Part shown: piece after piece, positions 35,730 to 49,398 of the stretch
How the letters are laid out: each line of letters starts with the position of its first letter
Numbering within the stretch: position 1 is the first letter of the stretch
Origin: Gordius sp. MW1
Taxonomy: Eukaryota; Nematomorpha; Gordioida; Gordea; Gordiidae
Length of the DNA stretch: 64,000 nucleotides
Direction of reading: 5' to 3'
Assembly (NCBI GenBank): GCA_964036665.1
Contig: OZ038526.1
Span: forward strand, 18,476,001 to 18,540,000
Program-made: the position numbers and the translations under genes
The notes under the pieces: generated by a model
Databases searched by the model: none
Told to the model about the DNA's origin: nothing
Seen by the model: the letters and a program-made list of their open reading frames with translations, nothing else

Positions 35730-37500
35730 CATATAAAATTGAGTTTTGAGTAAAACCTCAATTTGTAATTAGAATCTCTCGCAGATGAAAGCAAGTGTTT
35801 TCAAATGTTCCCTTTTGCAAAGCCGAAAATTAACTAATAGTTATTTCTGTGGATTCTTTAATTTACAATGTTGACTTTTGGTAGTTTCAAAATATTTTTG
35901 GCAAAAATAATCTTATAATAAGAAATAATAATGGCATAGCAATTAATAATGGAAAAATAATTTGTTAACAAAGGTAATCAAAGCTTAGACCTAGTTTCCT
36001 CCTACATAATTTTATCAAAATGGGGTGGCCTCATGACAAACATATAGTCAGGAGTTTTAATTGACTATTTGGCAGCTAGGTAGTTTATACTGATAGGCAA
36101 TCTGCAAATTATTGGAAGTTTAATTATAACATTAACATTTGTATAAGATAAACGAGGATTTATTGAAAAAACATTAATGTATTACACGACTCTAAGGTGA
36201 ATATGTAATTACTGCTTGGATAATAATTTTTTTATTTAACTTTATATCTTATATGCAATAAATAAGTTATAGTGAAATAGGAATTTATGCAAAACTGAGA
36301 GACAATTAAATTTAAAATCACCCAGGTTTTTTTTTTCAAAAGAAAAAAACGGGTTTATTTTGCTTAAAATAAATCCCTCCAAATTTACCTTATAAATATT
36401 ATAAAAGTAACGGGTCTTTTAAAATTATAACTAGTAAATGCAACTTGCCTGGTCTACGACTAGCCCTTCTCACCAAATGACAGAAGGCAAATTTTAAATA
36501 GCTGCTACTTAATGAACTATAATTTTTTAAAATCTAAAGTTTTTGAAAAATAACCATTTTAAATAAGTTATATTATTGCCTTCCGCGAAATTCTACTTAC
36601 ACAAATATTTATACTTGAAAATCTAAAAAGAATTTTTGAAAGGTAGGGTAGGGGGTGGCATAAAAAATATAGAATAAGCTTACTCTATATGCAAATTGAA
36701 TTGAGTTATGTTATATCCTAGACACTAGATAAGGAGCTCATCAACGTTAAATAAGTGTAGTGTTCTTCCGCCATTTTTAAATGTGCACAAATAGGGAAAG
36801 GTTGTATAGATAGAGTAATTTTGGTTAATTAAAATGTTATAAAAAGTAATGAACAAAATATTCAACTAGTTAAACATTAAAATCAGCATTGTAAAATATA
36901 TATCTTCTAAACAATTGATAAAATAAAAATAATATGAAGATGTTATGTTAAAGCATAGTGCCATCTGCATTTTATTAAAGATCATTTATTATCATTCGTT
37001 TTTATGTGTTAACTAATGAGGAAGGTAAATTCACCTTTTTACAATGGGGGACTCAGCAGAAAATAGGAGATTGCCAAATTCAAAATGGTGGATTTAATGA
37101 TAAAGATATCATATGAAATATATGACATGAGCAGTCTACGTAGTCTATGGATATACCATATCATTTTTCTGATAGCTCGTTTATTAAAATTTGCTTCAAG
37201 GGTTCGGAACTTTAACCAACCTAAGCTGAATCTTTTATATAAATTGTTTTCCATACCAGCTCTATTTTTTCCAGTTGGATAGGACTCGGGTCGGACCATG
37301 CCTTCGAGGGTCGTACAAGGCTTTAATGACAATATGAAAATAAAACTAAACAACTATCATCTGCATGGTTTAAATTAATGACAATATTAGCAAGTTATAT
37401 ATGATAACAAAAATATTTCAAAAATTAATATATGAATTCATAAAAATTGTTACGTTCAAAGTAATATATGAACTAACTATACTTATTTCCATTTTGATAA
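35730..37500. other. AT-rich spacer, nothing recognised
   Basis: No supportable gene or repeat structure. A 104-residue minus-strand frame at 37039-37353 has no recognisable features. Confidence 0.4.
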
Positions 37501-37508
37501 CATAATGG

Positions 37509-37670
37509 CATGGGCGGAGCCAGGATTAGATATAGAGGGGGGGGCAATAACGCTTTAGGGAGGGGCAAAATGATAGTTATTTGTGATTTCAGTCATAAAT
37601 ATACTAAATTAAATTTATAAATTGTAGGGGGGGGGCAACTGCCCCTCATTTTTCCCTTGCTACGCTCATG
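37509..37670. mobile_element. Short TIR element, degenerate ends
   Basis: CATGGGCGGAGCCAGG at the left and TTGCTACGCTCATG at the right, with G-runs inside and GGCAACTGCCCCTC near the right end. No clear 8-bp duplication, so it is an older copy. Confidence 0.75.
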
Positions 37671-37809
37671 CACCTTAGAATATCAATATGTTAACGTAAT
37701 GATTCATTGTCCTGAAACCATATTTTTGGTATAGACGCACATCTTCAGTAATTTATTTTTGGTTGGTTTTGCTATCCAGGTCATCATTATATTTTGAAAC
37801 TTCATTGGC

Positions 37810-37935
37810 CACGGACAGGGGTGGACGGGCTTTGATATTAAAAATTTTTACGAGCCGGGCTTGGGCTGGCCTGGTTAGGGACAGGCTAAAATTTTTGAGG
37901 GCTCTAGAAATATTATTAAATTTTAGCCGGCCAAA
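37810..37935. repeat. Fragment of a GC-rich TIR-type repeat
   Basis: GGGTGGACGGGC, GAGCCGGGCTTGGGC and GCCTGGTTAGGG in AT-rich surroundings. Termini were not found. Confidence 0.4.
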
Positions 37936-38344
37936 AAATTGCTGAAATTAAAAAAATTAGACAATATTATTTTTTTCTGATATGGATTAATTGTTTTTAA
38001 TATTAAAAGATTTTGACCACCATTAACATGTTTAAGCTAAACATGGCAATAACTCGTGTATACAATTGGAAATAACGATTTTATTAGTTTTTTCTCTAAG
38101 CTTAATTAGGAACATTTTTATTACCTATCACAATCAGCCATTTCGTATTTCATAGTAATTGATTCCACTTTAGCTTCACATATTAAAGTTGCTTATCGTT
38201 AATAAGATATTCAGTAATACATTTCAAAAACTATATATATAAAATGCTAAACAAATGAATTCAATGGTCTATTTTATTTAATTAATGTTCGGCAATTGCA
38301 ATAAATAACTACATATAGAGAGGACTGGTGCAGCTAACGCGACA

Positions 38345-38521
38345 CAATGTTGTAAAAACGGCTGGGTTTTGTTTGGCCGACCTTTACCAAAGGTCTTTTG
38401 GTTTGAATTTCTTAGTGGACCTCTAGGCTTAGTCGAAATTTAAAAAACAGACCAGAGTCGACCGTTAGTCTTAGTTAAACTAAAGGTCGACCAATGAAAT
38501 CCAGCCGCTTTTACAACACTA
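38345..38521. mobile_element. 177-bp TIR element (CAATGTTGTAAAA type), 8-bp TSD
   Basis: Left CAATGTTGTAAAAACGGCTGG and the inverse CCAGCCGCTTTTACAACACTA at the right, with the inner arms also pairing (TGGCCGACCTTT and AAAGGTCGACCA). Flanks are ACGCGACA (38337-38344) and ACCCGACA (38522-38529), matching at 7 of 8 positions. A compact foldback element of hAT type by TSD length. Confidence 0.85.
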
Positions 38522-38576
38522 ACCCGACATGTCAAAATTTGATTATAAACAAAAATCTCTCTTTGACGCTTAGCAT

Positions 38577-39037
38577 AAAAGATCCACATGGGCAAGCCAG
38601 GCCTACGGACATGTACAGATGGGTTTTGAAAAGGAAAAAATATTACTGGCCGGGGTCGGACGGGTCTAACATGTTTATTAACGGGCTCGGACGGGCCAAA
38701 GAAGTTTCATAACGGGCTCAAACGGGCCTAAAATTCTGTAACCGTTCTTGAATTTATATTAAATTTAAACCGCACATCGGGTTTTTAAAGTATAGGCCTA
38801 GACCTTGTAAGGTAGTTTACGGTACAAATTCCACTTAAGACATCAATAAAAGATCAAGCTAGAAGGATTTGAAAAAATAGTGGGACGGGTTGAAGCGGGG
38901 CTTGCAAGTTTTTAAAACGGGTATGGGCGGACCTGAAAGGATAAAAATTAGGGATAGGCTTAGGGGGGGGGCCTTTAAGTTTTGAAGACGGATACGGGTG
39001 GACCGTCCTTCTTAGAGTGGCTCGTTGCAGATCTCTA
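38577..39037. mobile_element. GC-motif TIR element, eroded
   Basis: The left end reads AGATCCACATGGGC and the right end GTTGCAGATCTCTA, both resembling the TAGAGACCTGCA termini of this window's larger elements. The interior repeats CGGACGGGTC, CGGGCTCGGACGGGCC and similar words separated by AT-rich DNA. No clear target duplication. Confidence 0.55.
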
Positions 39038-39061
39038 CTCCAAACCACTCATACCCTCTTG

Positions 39062-40026
39062 TAGAGAACTGCTGAGTCACTTTTTTCAAACCCGAACCCG
39101 ACCCGAAAGCATTTTATAATATTTAATCCGAACCCGACCCGGCCCAAAAGTTTTTGACCGAATCCCTCCCGAACGCGTTTTAAATTTTGGTATCCAACGC
39201 GAGAGTAAGAAAAACTAGGGTCTGCATGGCCGTAGCCAGGGGGTGGCAGGGACGGGCGGCTGCCCCCTCTATATCCAAAAATCTTTGATACATTATCAAA
39301 TTATGGACATTTAAAAAAATGTTTATTTTGCCCCTCCCTTAATCATTATTGCCCCGCTCTATTTTCAATCCTGGCTGCGCCCCTGAGGGTGTTTAAAATT
39401 TAATCGACAATTAGAGTATGATTTTTAAAACTAATTGATATCACAGATTTCGATTACTAAATTTATTTGAATGATTTAATATAGATATATAAAATAAATA
39501 TGATAACATCTACAATATCGGGTCACATTTAATTTAAAATATATAGTTTTGCAAATAAATCCTTTAATAAATTTCGACTTACTTTTATGTTATTTAGTTG
39601 GTTCAAGTTTATTTAAATACAATTTCAAAATTTTATTTTGTTGATATCTTTTCCCCTTCACGAGTCAAATTTAAATTCGCGTCCAAATTATAACAATCAG
39701 ATTTACAAAAAACAAAATGAATTTAATTAACTGAATGAATGATCATCAATTATACATTACGATATTAATTAAAAAAATTTGTACATAATAGCATTAAAAG
39801 ATATATCTCGTGTATTTTGCACTGTATGATCATAACCTTTGACCCGACATTTTAAATCCAACCCGACCTGACCCGAAAGCATATTAAAATTTTTAACCGG
39901 TTCCCAACCCGACCCGAAAGCATTTTAAAATTTCCAACACCAACCCGACCCGACTACATTTTAAAATTTTCAACCCATCGGGTCGGGTCCGGGTCCGATT
40001 TCGGGTCACTAGTGCAGTTCTCTACC
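39062..40026. mobile_element. 965-bp TIR element with (ACCCGACCCGA)-like ends, 8-bp TSD
   Basis: Left TAGAGAACTGC and right GCAGTTCTCTA are perfect inverses. CCCTCTTG is duplicated exactly at 39054-39061 and 40027-40034. Subterminal blocks of CCCGACCCGAAAGCATTTTA occur several times at both ends. There is no coding sequence. Termini beginning TAGAG and an 8-bp duplication fit the hAT superfamily. It carries a nested insertion at 39225-39385. Confidence 0.9.
39225..39385. mobile_element. Short TIR element nested in the 39062-40026 element
   Basis: CATGGCCGTAGCCAGG at the left and CCTGGCTGCGCCCCTG at the right. Flanks AGGGTCTG and AGGGTGTT agree at 6 of 8 positions. Same family as 20669-20862. 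Confidence 0.8.
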
Positions 40027-40247
40027 CTCTTGCGCTATTATTGTTAAATTGGTGATTATGCCCTATTAACTTGTTTAGTTTTTAAGGTCGGTACTATTAA
40101 GAACAAAACATATTGAGATTATTTTAAATCAGCAAGCATAATTTTGAATTTGTTAAATTCATAGTAAAATGTTGAGTTCTAATTAATTTTGCTTTAGTTT
40201 TAAATATAAAATCATTCATACTTTGAGGTGGTTAAAGTTACAATAAT

Positions 40248-40895
40248 CAGGCGCGTAGCCAAGGGGGCGGAAAGCGGGACTTTTCTACCCCCTTGACCAA
40301 AGGAATTTTTTTGATTGATAATTCGATTAAATGGGTTAAAATATTATAGTTAAGTTGCATAAAAGATTCTGAGACACTTATAAAAGCCTGAAAACATAAT
40401 ATATACATTCAAGTTTTCGAATTTAATTATCGACTAAAAGCTTGCACCCCGCCATTATAATTTTCCACCATTGATTGTAAATTATGATAAAATACTTATT
40501 TTTTTTATCTAAACACCGATCATTTAGCTGTACTAATAAATGTCAAGTAAACAGATTGAGTGACTGTATAATTTTGCTTATTGGCAACTTGAGAATTTTT
40601 CAGATCATACTTATATAATTTTGCTTTGGTTTCCGCCATTATTTAATTTTACCTAATTGAAAATATTTTCTGCCAGTTGAATAACTTACATAAGGTTTAT
40701 GTCCTCGTTTAAGGTATAAAAACGATAGTAAATGCTCTGATTAGTGAAGAGAAGAGATTTTTCCAAAGTTGGTTATATAGCGCCTTGAAGTTTCGCATAT
40801 ATTGCGAAGTTTCTTTTTGTAACATTATAAATAGAAGTGTCGAAATTTTTTTTGACTTTTTCCTCCCCCTTGAAAAAATCCTGGTTACGCGCCTG
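40248..40895. mobile_element. 648-bp TIR element (CAGGCGCGTAGCCAAGG)
   Basis: Left CAGGCGCGTAGCCAAGG and right CCTGGTTACGCGCCTG are near-inverse. Flanks ACAATAAT and ATTATAAT agree at 6 of 8 positions. Inside, CCCCCTTGACC near the left and CTCCCCCTTG near the right flank an AT-rich non-coding body. It is a longer relative of the CATGGGCGTAGCCAG elements. Confidence 0.82.
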
Positions 40896-41631
40896 ATTAT
40901 AATGAATTAAATTATAAAGTGAATTTTTTCTCTTATATAAATAATAAATTTATGAAGTTATGGTATAAGGATTAAAAAATATAATATTTTTCTTTGATGC
41001 AAATTAATCATCATCTAAAAAGATTTAAGTATTAAAATGTCCTCTAATAAAACAAAATTTACCGATAGCTTATAACGAGCTTTATTGAGGAAATATATAT
41101 GTTTTTTGCTATGAAAATTTAACTTTAATTTAATTCTAAAACTAACTTATTATAATTAATCTTAAATAGATTTGTTTTCGAACATTATAAAAGGATACAA
41201 ATTTGGTGAAAAAAAATTAAATAGGCCCTCTCTCTTCCTATATTATAAGCTTCACCTAAATATTGGTGTTTCTTTCAATAAAGATGAATGAGATGTTTCT
41301 AATTTTCTGATAGCAGATTAATTCGTCCATACTTTGCTTTAAGCATTTATAAAAAAAGGTAATTCAAATTAATTAAGCACTTTCCATGAATTAAAAATTT
41401 TTTTATCATTTATTATAAGCTACTTCATATAAATGCCGTTTTTTATAACGCTCAAAATATTTGCGAAAGGTGGAATTCAATCAAACCAGCCATGAAAATG
41501 TATTGCCTAATAAATTACTACTATCAATGAATAAATTCGCCTAGTCACCCTAATGAAAAGTTTAGCAAAATTTCTCAAAATTTTAGAATTATAACCTTGA
41601 TTTATTGTTTTTGAAATCAATGTAATATAGT

Positions 41632-41744
41632 CATGAGGGGTAAGGAGTGTCATCTGCCCGCCCCTAAGACCAATAACTCTGTATCACCAAATGATTGCCG
41701 AACTTTTGCCTCCTAGTTAATTTAAATTCTGGCTGCACCCATGG
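41632..41744. mobile_element. Degenerate short TIR element
   Basis: TCATGAGGGG and CATCTGCCCGCCCC at the left, TTCTGGCTGCACCCATGG at the right. Same layout as the CATGGGCGTAGCCAG family but eroded. Confidence 0.5.
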
Positions 41745-42277
41745 ATGTGGTTGTATGAAACCTATATGCATTGATATTTCAAATATTAATTTATAAATGC
41801 ATCGCCTATCACCATTTGAAAATGTGTCCCAATCATATCTTTTTATAGTCTTTGTCCAATCCAAGACCAGGTGTGATTTAGGCCAAATTTACAAATTTCC
41901 GTTATAAGCAATATAATATAAGTTATACATTTAGTGTTATGAAGCTCTTGAAAACTAGTTATAACAGTTAAAATAAATTAATCAAACATCTCGTGTAAAT
42001 CTTTGTTCAAAAGTCCCGTGTATACATTAACATTTCGTGGTGGAAGGCAGGTAAAACAAATTTTTTATCACAATTTGCAAAACATGTCAATCTTCGGGTT
42101 TTTAGTTTATATCAGGGGCGTATATGGGCAATCTGGGCAAGGAAGTTATTCTCTCTCCTCCTCTGCAAGTAACGGTGACTTATTGAAATTATATTTAAAA
42201 CTTGTTATTCTGTTAAATATATCTTACAAAACATCACAAGGGCAGTGTTGTATGGGGTAACGGTACACTAGTACGAC

Positions 42278-43627
42278 TAGAGACCTGCAACGAGCCTGTT
42301 TAAGTCAGTTGGCCCGCCCGTAATAAAAATTTAAAAGCCCGACCCGGCCCCGGCCCGTCAAAATATTAAATTATAAGCCCCGGCCCGGCCGGCTAATTTT
42401 AAACAAAGCCCGAGCCTTGTCCGGGCCCGTAAAATTTTTTTATTTTTTTTGTTTAATTTTTTTTTTGATATGGCAAACAATATGTTTGTGTTAAAAATGT
42501 TAATAAAATAGTTTAAAAAAAATTGGTAATTCCAGGTCACTCGAGTTCTTTTAACTTTTAAGAAACTACCTAAATGGAAAAATTTTTTTACAAGTGGCAC
42601 TTCAGGATACATAAATCTTAAAGCCAAATAAACTTTTAAATGCCTTACTTAAGGTTATAATGTTTTAATAAAACTACTTAGCTTCTTTGCTTTTCCACCA
42701 TTTTAAATAATTAGGTTATTGATGATGAAAGTAATTTGAGGAAATAAATTTTGGAATTTGTTTTTAATTTGTTAATTATAATGAGTAAATAAATTTTGGC
42801 ATTTGGCCGGGGTCAGATAAAGTAGAAGTTAGCAACCGTCAGCATTAATTTGCAGGGAATTACTTAGCCAGTTTCGCATTCATCCGTTATAACAACCTAG
42901 ACAAATTGCCAAAATAAGGGCACAAAAACAATAATGGAATTTAAGCTTAGGCGAGGTCAAAAAAAGTAAAGCCAATCAGCGGTCAGCTAAATAAAAGTCT
43001 TTCACAGAAGCATAAGGCCACAGCCATTTAAAACCCGTATAAGCTTCCACGGCAATTATTGAAAAATTAAAAGTTGGACAGGACAGGACGGATAACCAAA
43101 AGAGAGTCCATAAATTGCATAGCAATTGAAATGAAAAATAATTTTAAATAATATTAAATTAATTCACTCAATATTGCTAGAGGGTATAAATGGGGAGGCA
43201 AATATTGGCAGCTGCACCCCTCCAAATCCAAAAATTCCTGATGAAAAAACATTTTTTGCCCTATATAAACTGCGCCCCTCCAATTTAAATTGACTCCGCC
43301 CATGGGATCACGTGTATAAATTATCTTTAACATTTATAATGCGGGTTGAGCTATTGATGAATTAATGAACTAGGATGGAAACAAAATTTAGCTTTTCTTG
43401 TTAATTTAATATACATAAAATAATTACAAATTAGAACATTATAAAAACACCTTCTTTTACTAAATCTAATTAATTTTTAACGGGCTTTTAACGGGCCTTA
43501 AGCATAACTAGGCCCGGCCCTAGCCCGTAACGTTATATATCGGCCCGTCCAGGCCTGGCCCGTTTTTTTATTTTTAAGCAGAAGCCCGTCCAAGCCCGGC
43601 CCGCGGGCCGGGCTGTGCAGGTCTCTA
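42278..43627. mobile_element. 1350-bp TIR element with GCCCGGCCCG-rich ends, 8-bp TSD
   Basis: Left TAGAGACCTGCA and right TGCAGGTCTCTA are perfect inverses. AGTACGAC (42270-42277) and ATTACGAC (43628-43635) match at 7 of 8 positions. Subterminal stretches are rich in GGCCCGCCCG and AAGCCCGGCCCG; the middle is AT-rich and non-coding. A degenerate small TIR element seems nested at about 43173-43304 (GGGGAGGCAAATATTGGCAG at its left, CTCCGCCCATGG at its right). Confidence 0.88.
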
Positions 43628-43635
43628 ATTACGAC

Positions 43636-46600
43636 TATTAATTTCAATAAAATGACAATCCCTTTTACCGCCCTAAATTTATTTAAAGCCCATCTTTATC
43701 ATTTTAATAGACAGAGTTTGTCATTGCTGATTTAATTGAGATTTTATTAGAAATTTTGCGATAGCCATGCCCAAAAACTCCTATTAGAAATTAATCAATC
43801 TACTTTATATGGCCCTTAACTTGTATTTTAAGTGGTTTAGGAGTGAGAGGGACATAGGAAACGTCCCTAAATTAGATGTATTGTTTTGCACAAATTTTTA
43901 TGGTTTAGAATCAAAAAGATGGCAAAATCACATAGATATGCCCCTACAGAAATATACTGTCTATCGTTCGCACTATGTATGGCAAAGTACAAACGCGATC
44001 GGAATCAATAAACAGTGTGTGATGTGTGGGGGGGGGGGAAGAGTGCGTCTCTAGATTGTCTCTTCTTCATGTGTTCAACTCTCAATAGCGTCTTCTCTAC
44101 GGTTGGACAAATATGAAATTAGGATGGGTATAAGAGCCAAATTGCCATTGAATCTTGATTAAGCAAGGCCGCCCTCCCAACCCACCCTCAAAATTATGTG
44201 CCGTTCAATTTTTCCACTGCACTATACCAAAACGGGATGCCCGACTCATGCCTCGTACGCTCAACTTTTCATAATTTTTAAAACCGTGTCCCATCCCTCC
44301 TAATTTTGTTTTTCCCATATCTGGTCACCGTGTCTGGCTGCCTTTCAACCATGCATAATCTACCACCACCGACAGCTTTGTACGTGCTTTATAAGCCATT
44401 CCCGTCACACCCATCTACCTTGCAAACGCAAACCAGGGTATTTATATCTATATCTACATCATAGCTTTTTATGGGAAAGGGGGAGGAGAATTTAGTATTA
44501 TATTAATAAATCTTTGCTTCCCGCTAGTTCGCAATTTACTGAAAAATTAGTTGGCGTAAATCATCACTGTTTGTGCAACCGGAAGATGCGCTGTACTGTG
44601 TTGAGTTTTTTTTTAATTTTGGTTTAACACCATCAAGACAAAGGATTTGGGACAACGCCCCCCCCCCCGTCTCTCAGTCCCACGTCAATATCATAAAAGC
44701 TCTGACAATTCATAATGAGACAAAGGATTTAAATCAATTGTATCAACTCAGAACCGCATACTAAAATGAGTTCGATATTTCATAAGATAAACACGACGCC
44801 CAAACGGATTTGTTTTTAAGATGGCTTAGTCGCGTTAGGCATGTAGGCGGGACAGTTTGATGCTATTTCGGGTATGGAGGACAGGACATGTAACGCATGT
44901 ACGGCACGTCATTTTGGTGAGGGTTAGGGTGGAAAGTGAAAGGGGTAAGATAAGGAGGGAGGAGGAGTGATGGCAGAAATAATCAATTAAATATAGGAGA
45001 GGACCTTAATGTGCGGGGTGGGGGCGGCCGTAATCGGGCTGTTCACTGCAATTGATGCATAAAATTATTAAAATTTACACGCGGGCATAAATATATTATT
45101 TAGAGTGAGTGATAAGTTGAGATTTAAGTGATAGTAATATTGCGCCGGGAGACGACGGCCTAAGAGCGATTTAATTAAAATTTAAAGGCGTAGTACACAT
45201 TGTAGTAACTCGTGCATGATGCATAGCGTGTATGAGCAAGCATCTATCTATCAAGCCTATCTATCCAGTAATCTATCCAAGGAAGAATAAGTCTAAAAAT
45301 GTTGTTAATAAATGCGTATAATTTTTAATCACGGTTGCCCTGGGTGGGTCCTGGCGCCCCGTACTAAAATTTTCATTATAGACCCTTTCTTACCCGTAAA
45401 GTATTAGCACCCCGCTGGTCACCAGAGCCCCACCTTAACTGCAAAATTATGATTGGTTTTCGATTTTATGTGCTTCATTTATTCGACGACCCCAACCTAT
45501 TTTGCTGATTCCACTCAACAATCTTGCTGTCACACTTGTGCGAACATGAAATATATATAGTAGATGGTTAATCAAAAAATTGGCATTTTAAATTTGAGAA
45601 GCTAAACCTTAATTTTGCAAATAATCTCCCAACTCTCTGTTCCCATTAAAACCCCAATGAAATACCTTCAAGCCATTGCCGCTCCTTTTACATTACCATT
45701 CCTACAAAATGGGGTTAATAATTTACGGGGTAAGATTTATAACACCTCTTCAATAAATCCTTCAATTTTTAATATATAAGTAAGCTTGAATTTTTTTCAA
45801 CACGTGTTTACCACAAGTATCATTATTATACAAATATAAATAACTTTAACGATTCCTCTATATATATTTATATTCTAATGGCTAACTTCAAATTCAACCT
45901 TTTTGTATTTTGTGGTTCCTAACAATTTATTAAATTATATTATTGACTCCCTCTAGACTGTGTATTGCGTATAAATATTTTTATTTATAATTCTGATGCT
46001 GAATGCTAATTTACCCTTAGTAGCCCATAATATATAACATGCCTAAGGAAATATTTTTCCTTATTCAATCCCATTAATTAGACGCTTAAAGTTGAATTCT
46101 AAACCCTTTGATAAATAAGGCAATATATAACCGCTATATTATAGCGTAATTCTTATGACTGTTTAGTTAAGGGGCTGAAATCCGTTCACTCTTAATGTAT
46201 TGGGTTTTGTAGGAACAGAAGCATAAATTACGGGTTTTAATCACCTTTTATACACTACTTTATTTAACGATCTTTTACTACCCCTGATATTCCCAGAAGT
46301 CTTTTCTCTCTCTGTATCCCTGTCTTGCAATCATATCCCAATGGCCTAGTTAAACTTACATTAGCAGTAGGAGAAATAAGTAGTGGTCGTTAAGGGTGAG
46401 TTCCTTCGGCCATTTAATATCCACCATTGCCCGCCACTCTTATACCCCTTCCCCCCCCCCCGCCTGGCTCACAAATGGTCAACGGCTAATGACCCTGGTC
46501 ACAAACGCACTATTATATTTCTATGTTAACTGAAGTAACTATTACTTAACCATTACCCAAAAGCACCGAAATAACTCCCCCTTTTAAAATTGTTATTATA

Positions 46601-48886
46601 AGAAAATAGCTTCGCGCTATAAGGAGGTAAAAGAAAGTGAGAAAAAAATTATTGAGAAAGGAAGAGCCTTTGAACTGTCCGGCCACCGCTGGAGATAATC
46701 ATAAATTTTCTTTGGAATACGGGTAGGAGACTGCAAGCATGAAGGCATAGGATAGGCCGCCGCTATAATGTCGCGACCGGCCACCCTTTTAACAAATAAG
46801 AATTTATAATTGTAATTTTATGAGATTTATTGCTCCTCCGGTAGAGAGAATTATTAATAAAGCATCTCAGACAATTAGCTCTTGAGCTTTCCCCCTTTAA
46901 AGAAGGGTACATTTTTATTACCAATTAATTCTTCGGGGGGAAGGGTTAATTAAATATTTATTTATTGAAAAATTGGAATGTTATCCGTTTTTTTTTGTAC
47001 GAGGGATAGACAATAGGTTTTAAAAGAATGTATTTTAGCGAGAAAAAAGACGCATAATATACCAATCAATCTAAATTTTAATTAAACTAACGCTAAACGA
47101 TGAAAAAAACAAAATAGAATTTGAAATGTAAACATAAATTGCATAATAATTAATAATATTTAATTCTTACAATTTTTATAAGTATTTGCATTTTGTATAC
47201 CTGCACTAATTCTCGGAAATGACTGGCTATGGTACATCTGTTAGTTAATTATTTATTTTCTCTCACGCATATATCGGGTTTCAGCTACCTTTAATTTAAT
47301 TAATTTTAACTATATAATCTAAAAATGAAAAACTATAATTGGATTAAACTCATCGTTTTGCTCATTAAAAAAATAACAAAATTTTTATTATGTAGGTGAA
47401 TTCGTTGACTTTAAAATTTTTACTTGTTTAACCATTTTGCCAATTTAAATGTATTTATTACTGTTACTGGCATTCAAACTTTCTAAATTCTGACCAGAAG
47501 CATTAATATATGCCTTTATTTAAACGTTCTTTGTATTTATATGTTTAAAAGATATTTTAATATAAAAATGTGCACGAATGTAAGTTCATTTTGTTTTGCT
47601 TGAGAGCCAATTTTCAAAAATTCGCATTAAAACCTTGCTTTTCGGTGGTTAATACACTTAAATTTTTTGGGGGTTAAATAAAAAAAAATAATAAAATATA
47701 GACTTCACTTAAGTTTGCTGAATGATCAGGAACTAATTAACCACTTTAGTTAACCATGGCGGATAAATTTAAGGCCTTTTTTAATTTTCAATAACATGTC
47801 AGGCAATATACTTTGTTGCGAAGGCGCTTCAAATTTTTTTATAAATATCTTTTAGTATTAGCATAAAATGCAACGCTCCCTCCCTACTTTTAAAGGGTAG
47901 AAGCTATAGCGCGTTACTTTTTAAGCAAAAGCATTCAATAAATTTGTAAGGCTCTCAAAATTTTTTCAAATGTGCCAAATTCAACAAAGATTTTCGACTT
48001 ACACATAACAAAAACTATGGTCCTTTTAGATGAATTATACCGACCTGACCCATTTAAGCTTAAAGCTGTTTAATTCCCCTCACCGGTTATGCAACATATT
48101 TAATAGTTTCTGGTTACAAGTTCTAGACTTTGTCAAAATCCTCTTTCTTTTTGATTCTGCCCCGATCCTCTTAAAAATAATTTTTAAACTTTTTCAGCCG
48201 TCGCCCCCCCCCCCCCACTTTATGATAGCAGAAACGACGTACCGCCCCCTTCACATATACTTTAATAAGATTTACATGTAACTAATATTTTTATTTTAAA
48301 TGATATTGCACACAATGAAATAATGCCACAAAAATAAAGAAATATCCAAGTTGAGAAGGATGAGCTTGATGAATATCCATGCTTTAGCCTATAATAGCCC
48401 CACGAGAAGTCTAATTTATGAAAAATGAAACGATATAACATGAGGTTTGATAAATGCCCACAAACGGGAAGGGCAATAGGTTTTTGCAGGTAAAATTTTT
48501 GGTGGCCGTCTTTAAATGAAATCAATTTCTTCATCACTTTTTAATTCCCTAAGTTCTTCCCCAATCGATACATTCTACATCGGGATTCAAAAAATGGCCG
48601 TGATAATTGATTATAATATAACAAATGATCACAATTATAATAATGTTTGTTGCGATAAATCATCGACAGCCCCTACTCCCTTTAAATCATTCTTCTGACC
48701 ATTAGGCGTTCAAACATTAAAGCCGCTTTAACTAAACTCGATTTAAATAAATTAAAACTGATTTTGTTACAATAAATTGTCATAATCTACATCATTTGCC
48801 ATGCATAATTTTGCAAATAATAGTTCCCTTGATGATGAGCACTTTATCATATTAATGGTTTTATTCGATAAATCAAGGGCTTTATT
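43636..48886. other. Long spacer, no gene supported
   Basis: 44000-46900 has higher sequence complexity, several C-runs and a CTATCTATC microsatellite near 45245-45280, but no splice-bounded coding frame. The frames at 43809-44054 and 44573-44764 show no recognisable domain. Confidence 0.4.
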
Positions 48887-48894
48887 CTAACATT

Positions 48895-49060
48895 CACTGG
48901 CGTAACCAGGAGGAGGCAAAGAGGGGCGGCTGCCCCCTCTGAATCCAAAAAATCCTTAAAATTAAATATAATTATGGTTAAAAATTCAATAAATGATCAT
49001 TTTATCACTCCCTATATCATTATTGTCACTCCCCCAATTTAAATCCTGGCAACGCCCATG
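48895..49060. mobile_element. Short TIR element, 166 bp, 8-bp TSD
   Basis: CACTGGCGTAACCAGG at the left and CCTGGCAACGCCCATG at the right. Flanks CTAACATT (48887-48894) and CCAACATT (49061-49068) match at 7 of 8 positions. Confidence 0.85.
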
Positions 49061-49159
49061 CCAACATTTGCATTTTTAACTTATTATTAACTTCTTATAC
49101 ATGGTTACATGTACAATAAACAAAATAAGAAATTAATTAATAAATAAATTAACAAGCCA

Positions 49160-49225
49160 TCGACCCCTATTATCGCCCCCTTTCCACCCCCGTTTCTCTG
49201 GGCCCCCCCCCCAAAAAAAAATATT
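49160..49225. repeat. Dispersed repeat fragment shared with 18230-18275
   Basis: ATTATCGCCCCCTTTCCACC, then GGGCCC and a C-run, resembles the block at about 18245 (ATTATCGCCCCTTCCCACC). Confidence 0.5.
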
Positions 49226-49398
49226 ATATTATCCATTTTGGGAATAACTGCCTTAGAGGCTGGTACACCTAAAATATTTAGCTAGTAAATCGTCATTTAA
49301 AAATGTATGAAAATTTATATTATTGGATACAATTAAAAGGCAATGAGATATTTAAAAGTGCCTAAATTATGCAATGCATCTTTTAGAAAATTTAAATT

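Noticed and set aside
43809-44764. Two frames of 81 and 63 codons
   Set aside because: No domain, no splice context, and interrupted by G- and C-runs.
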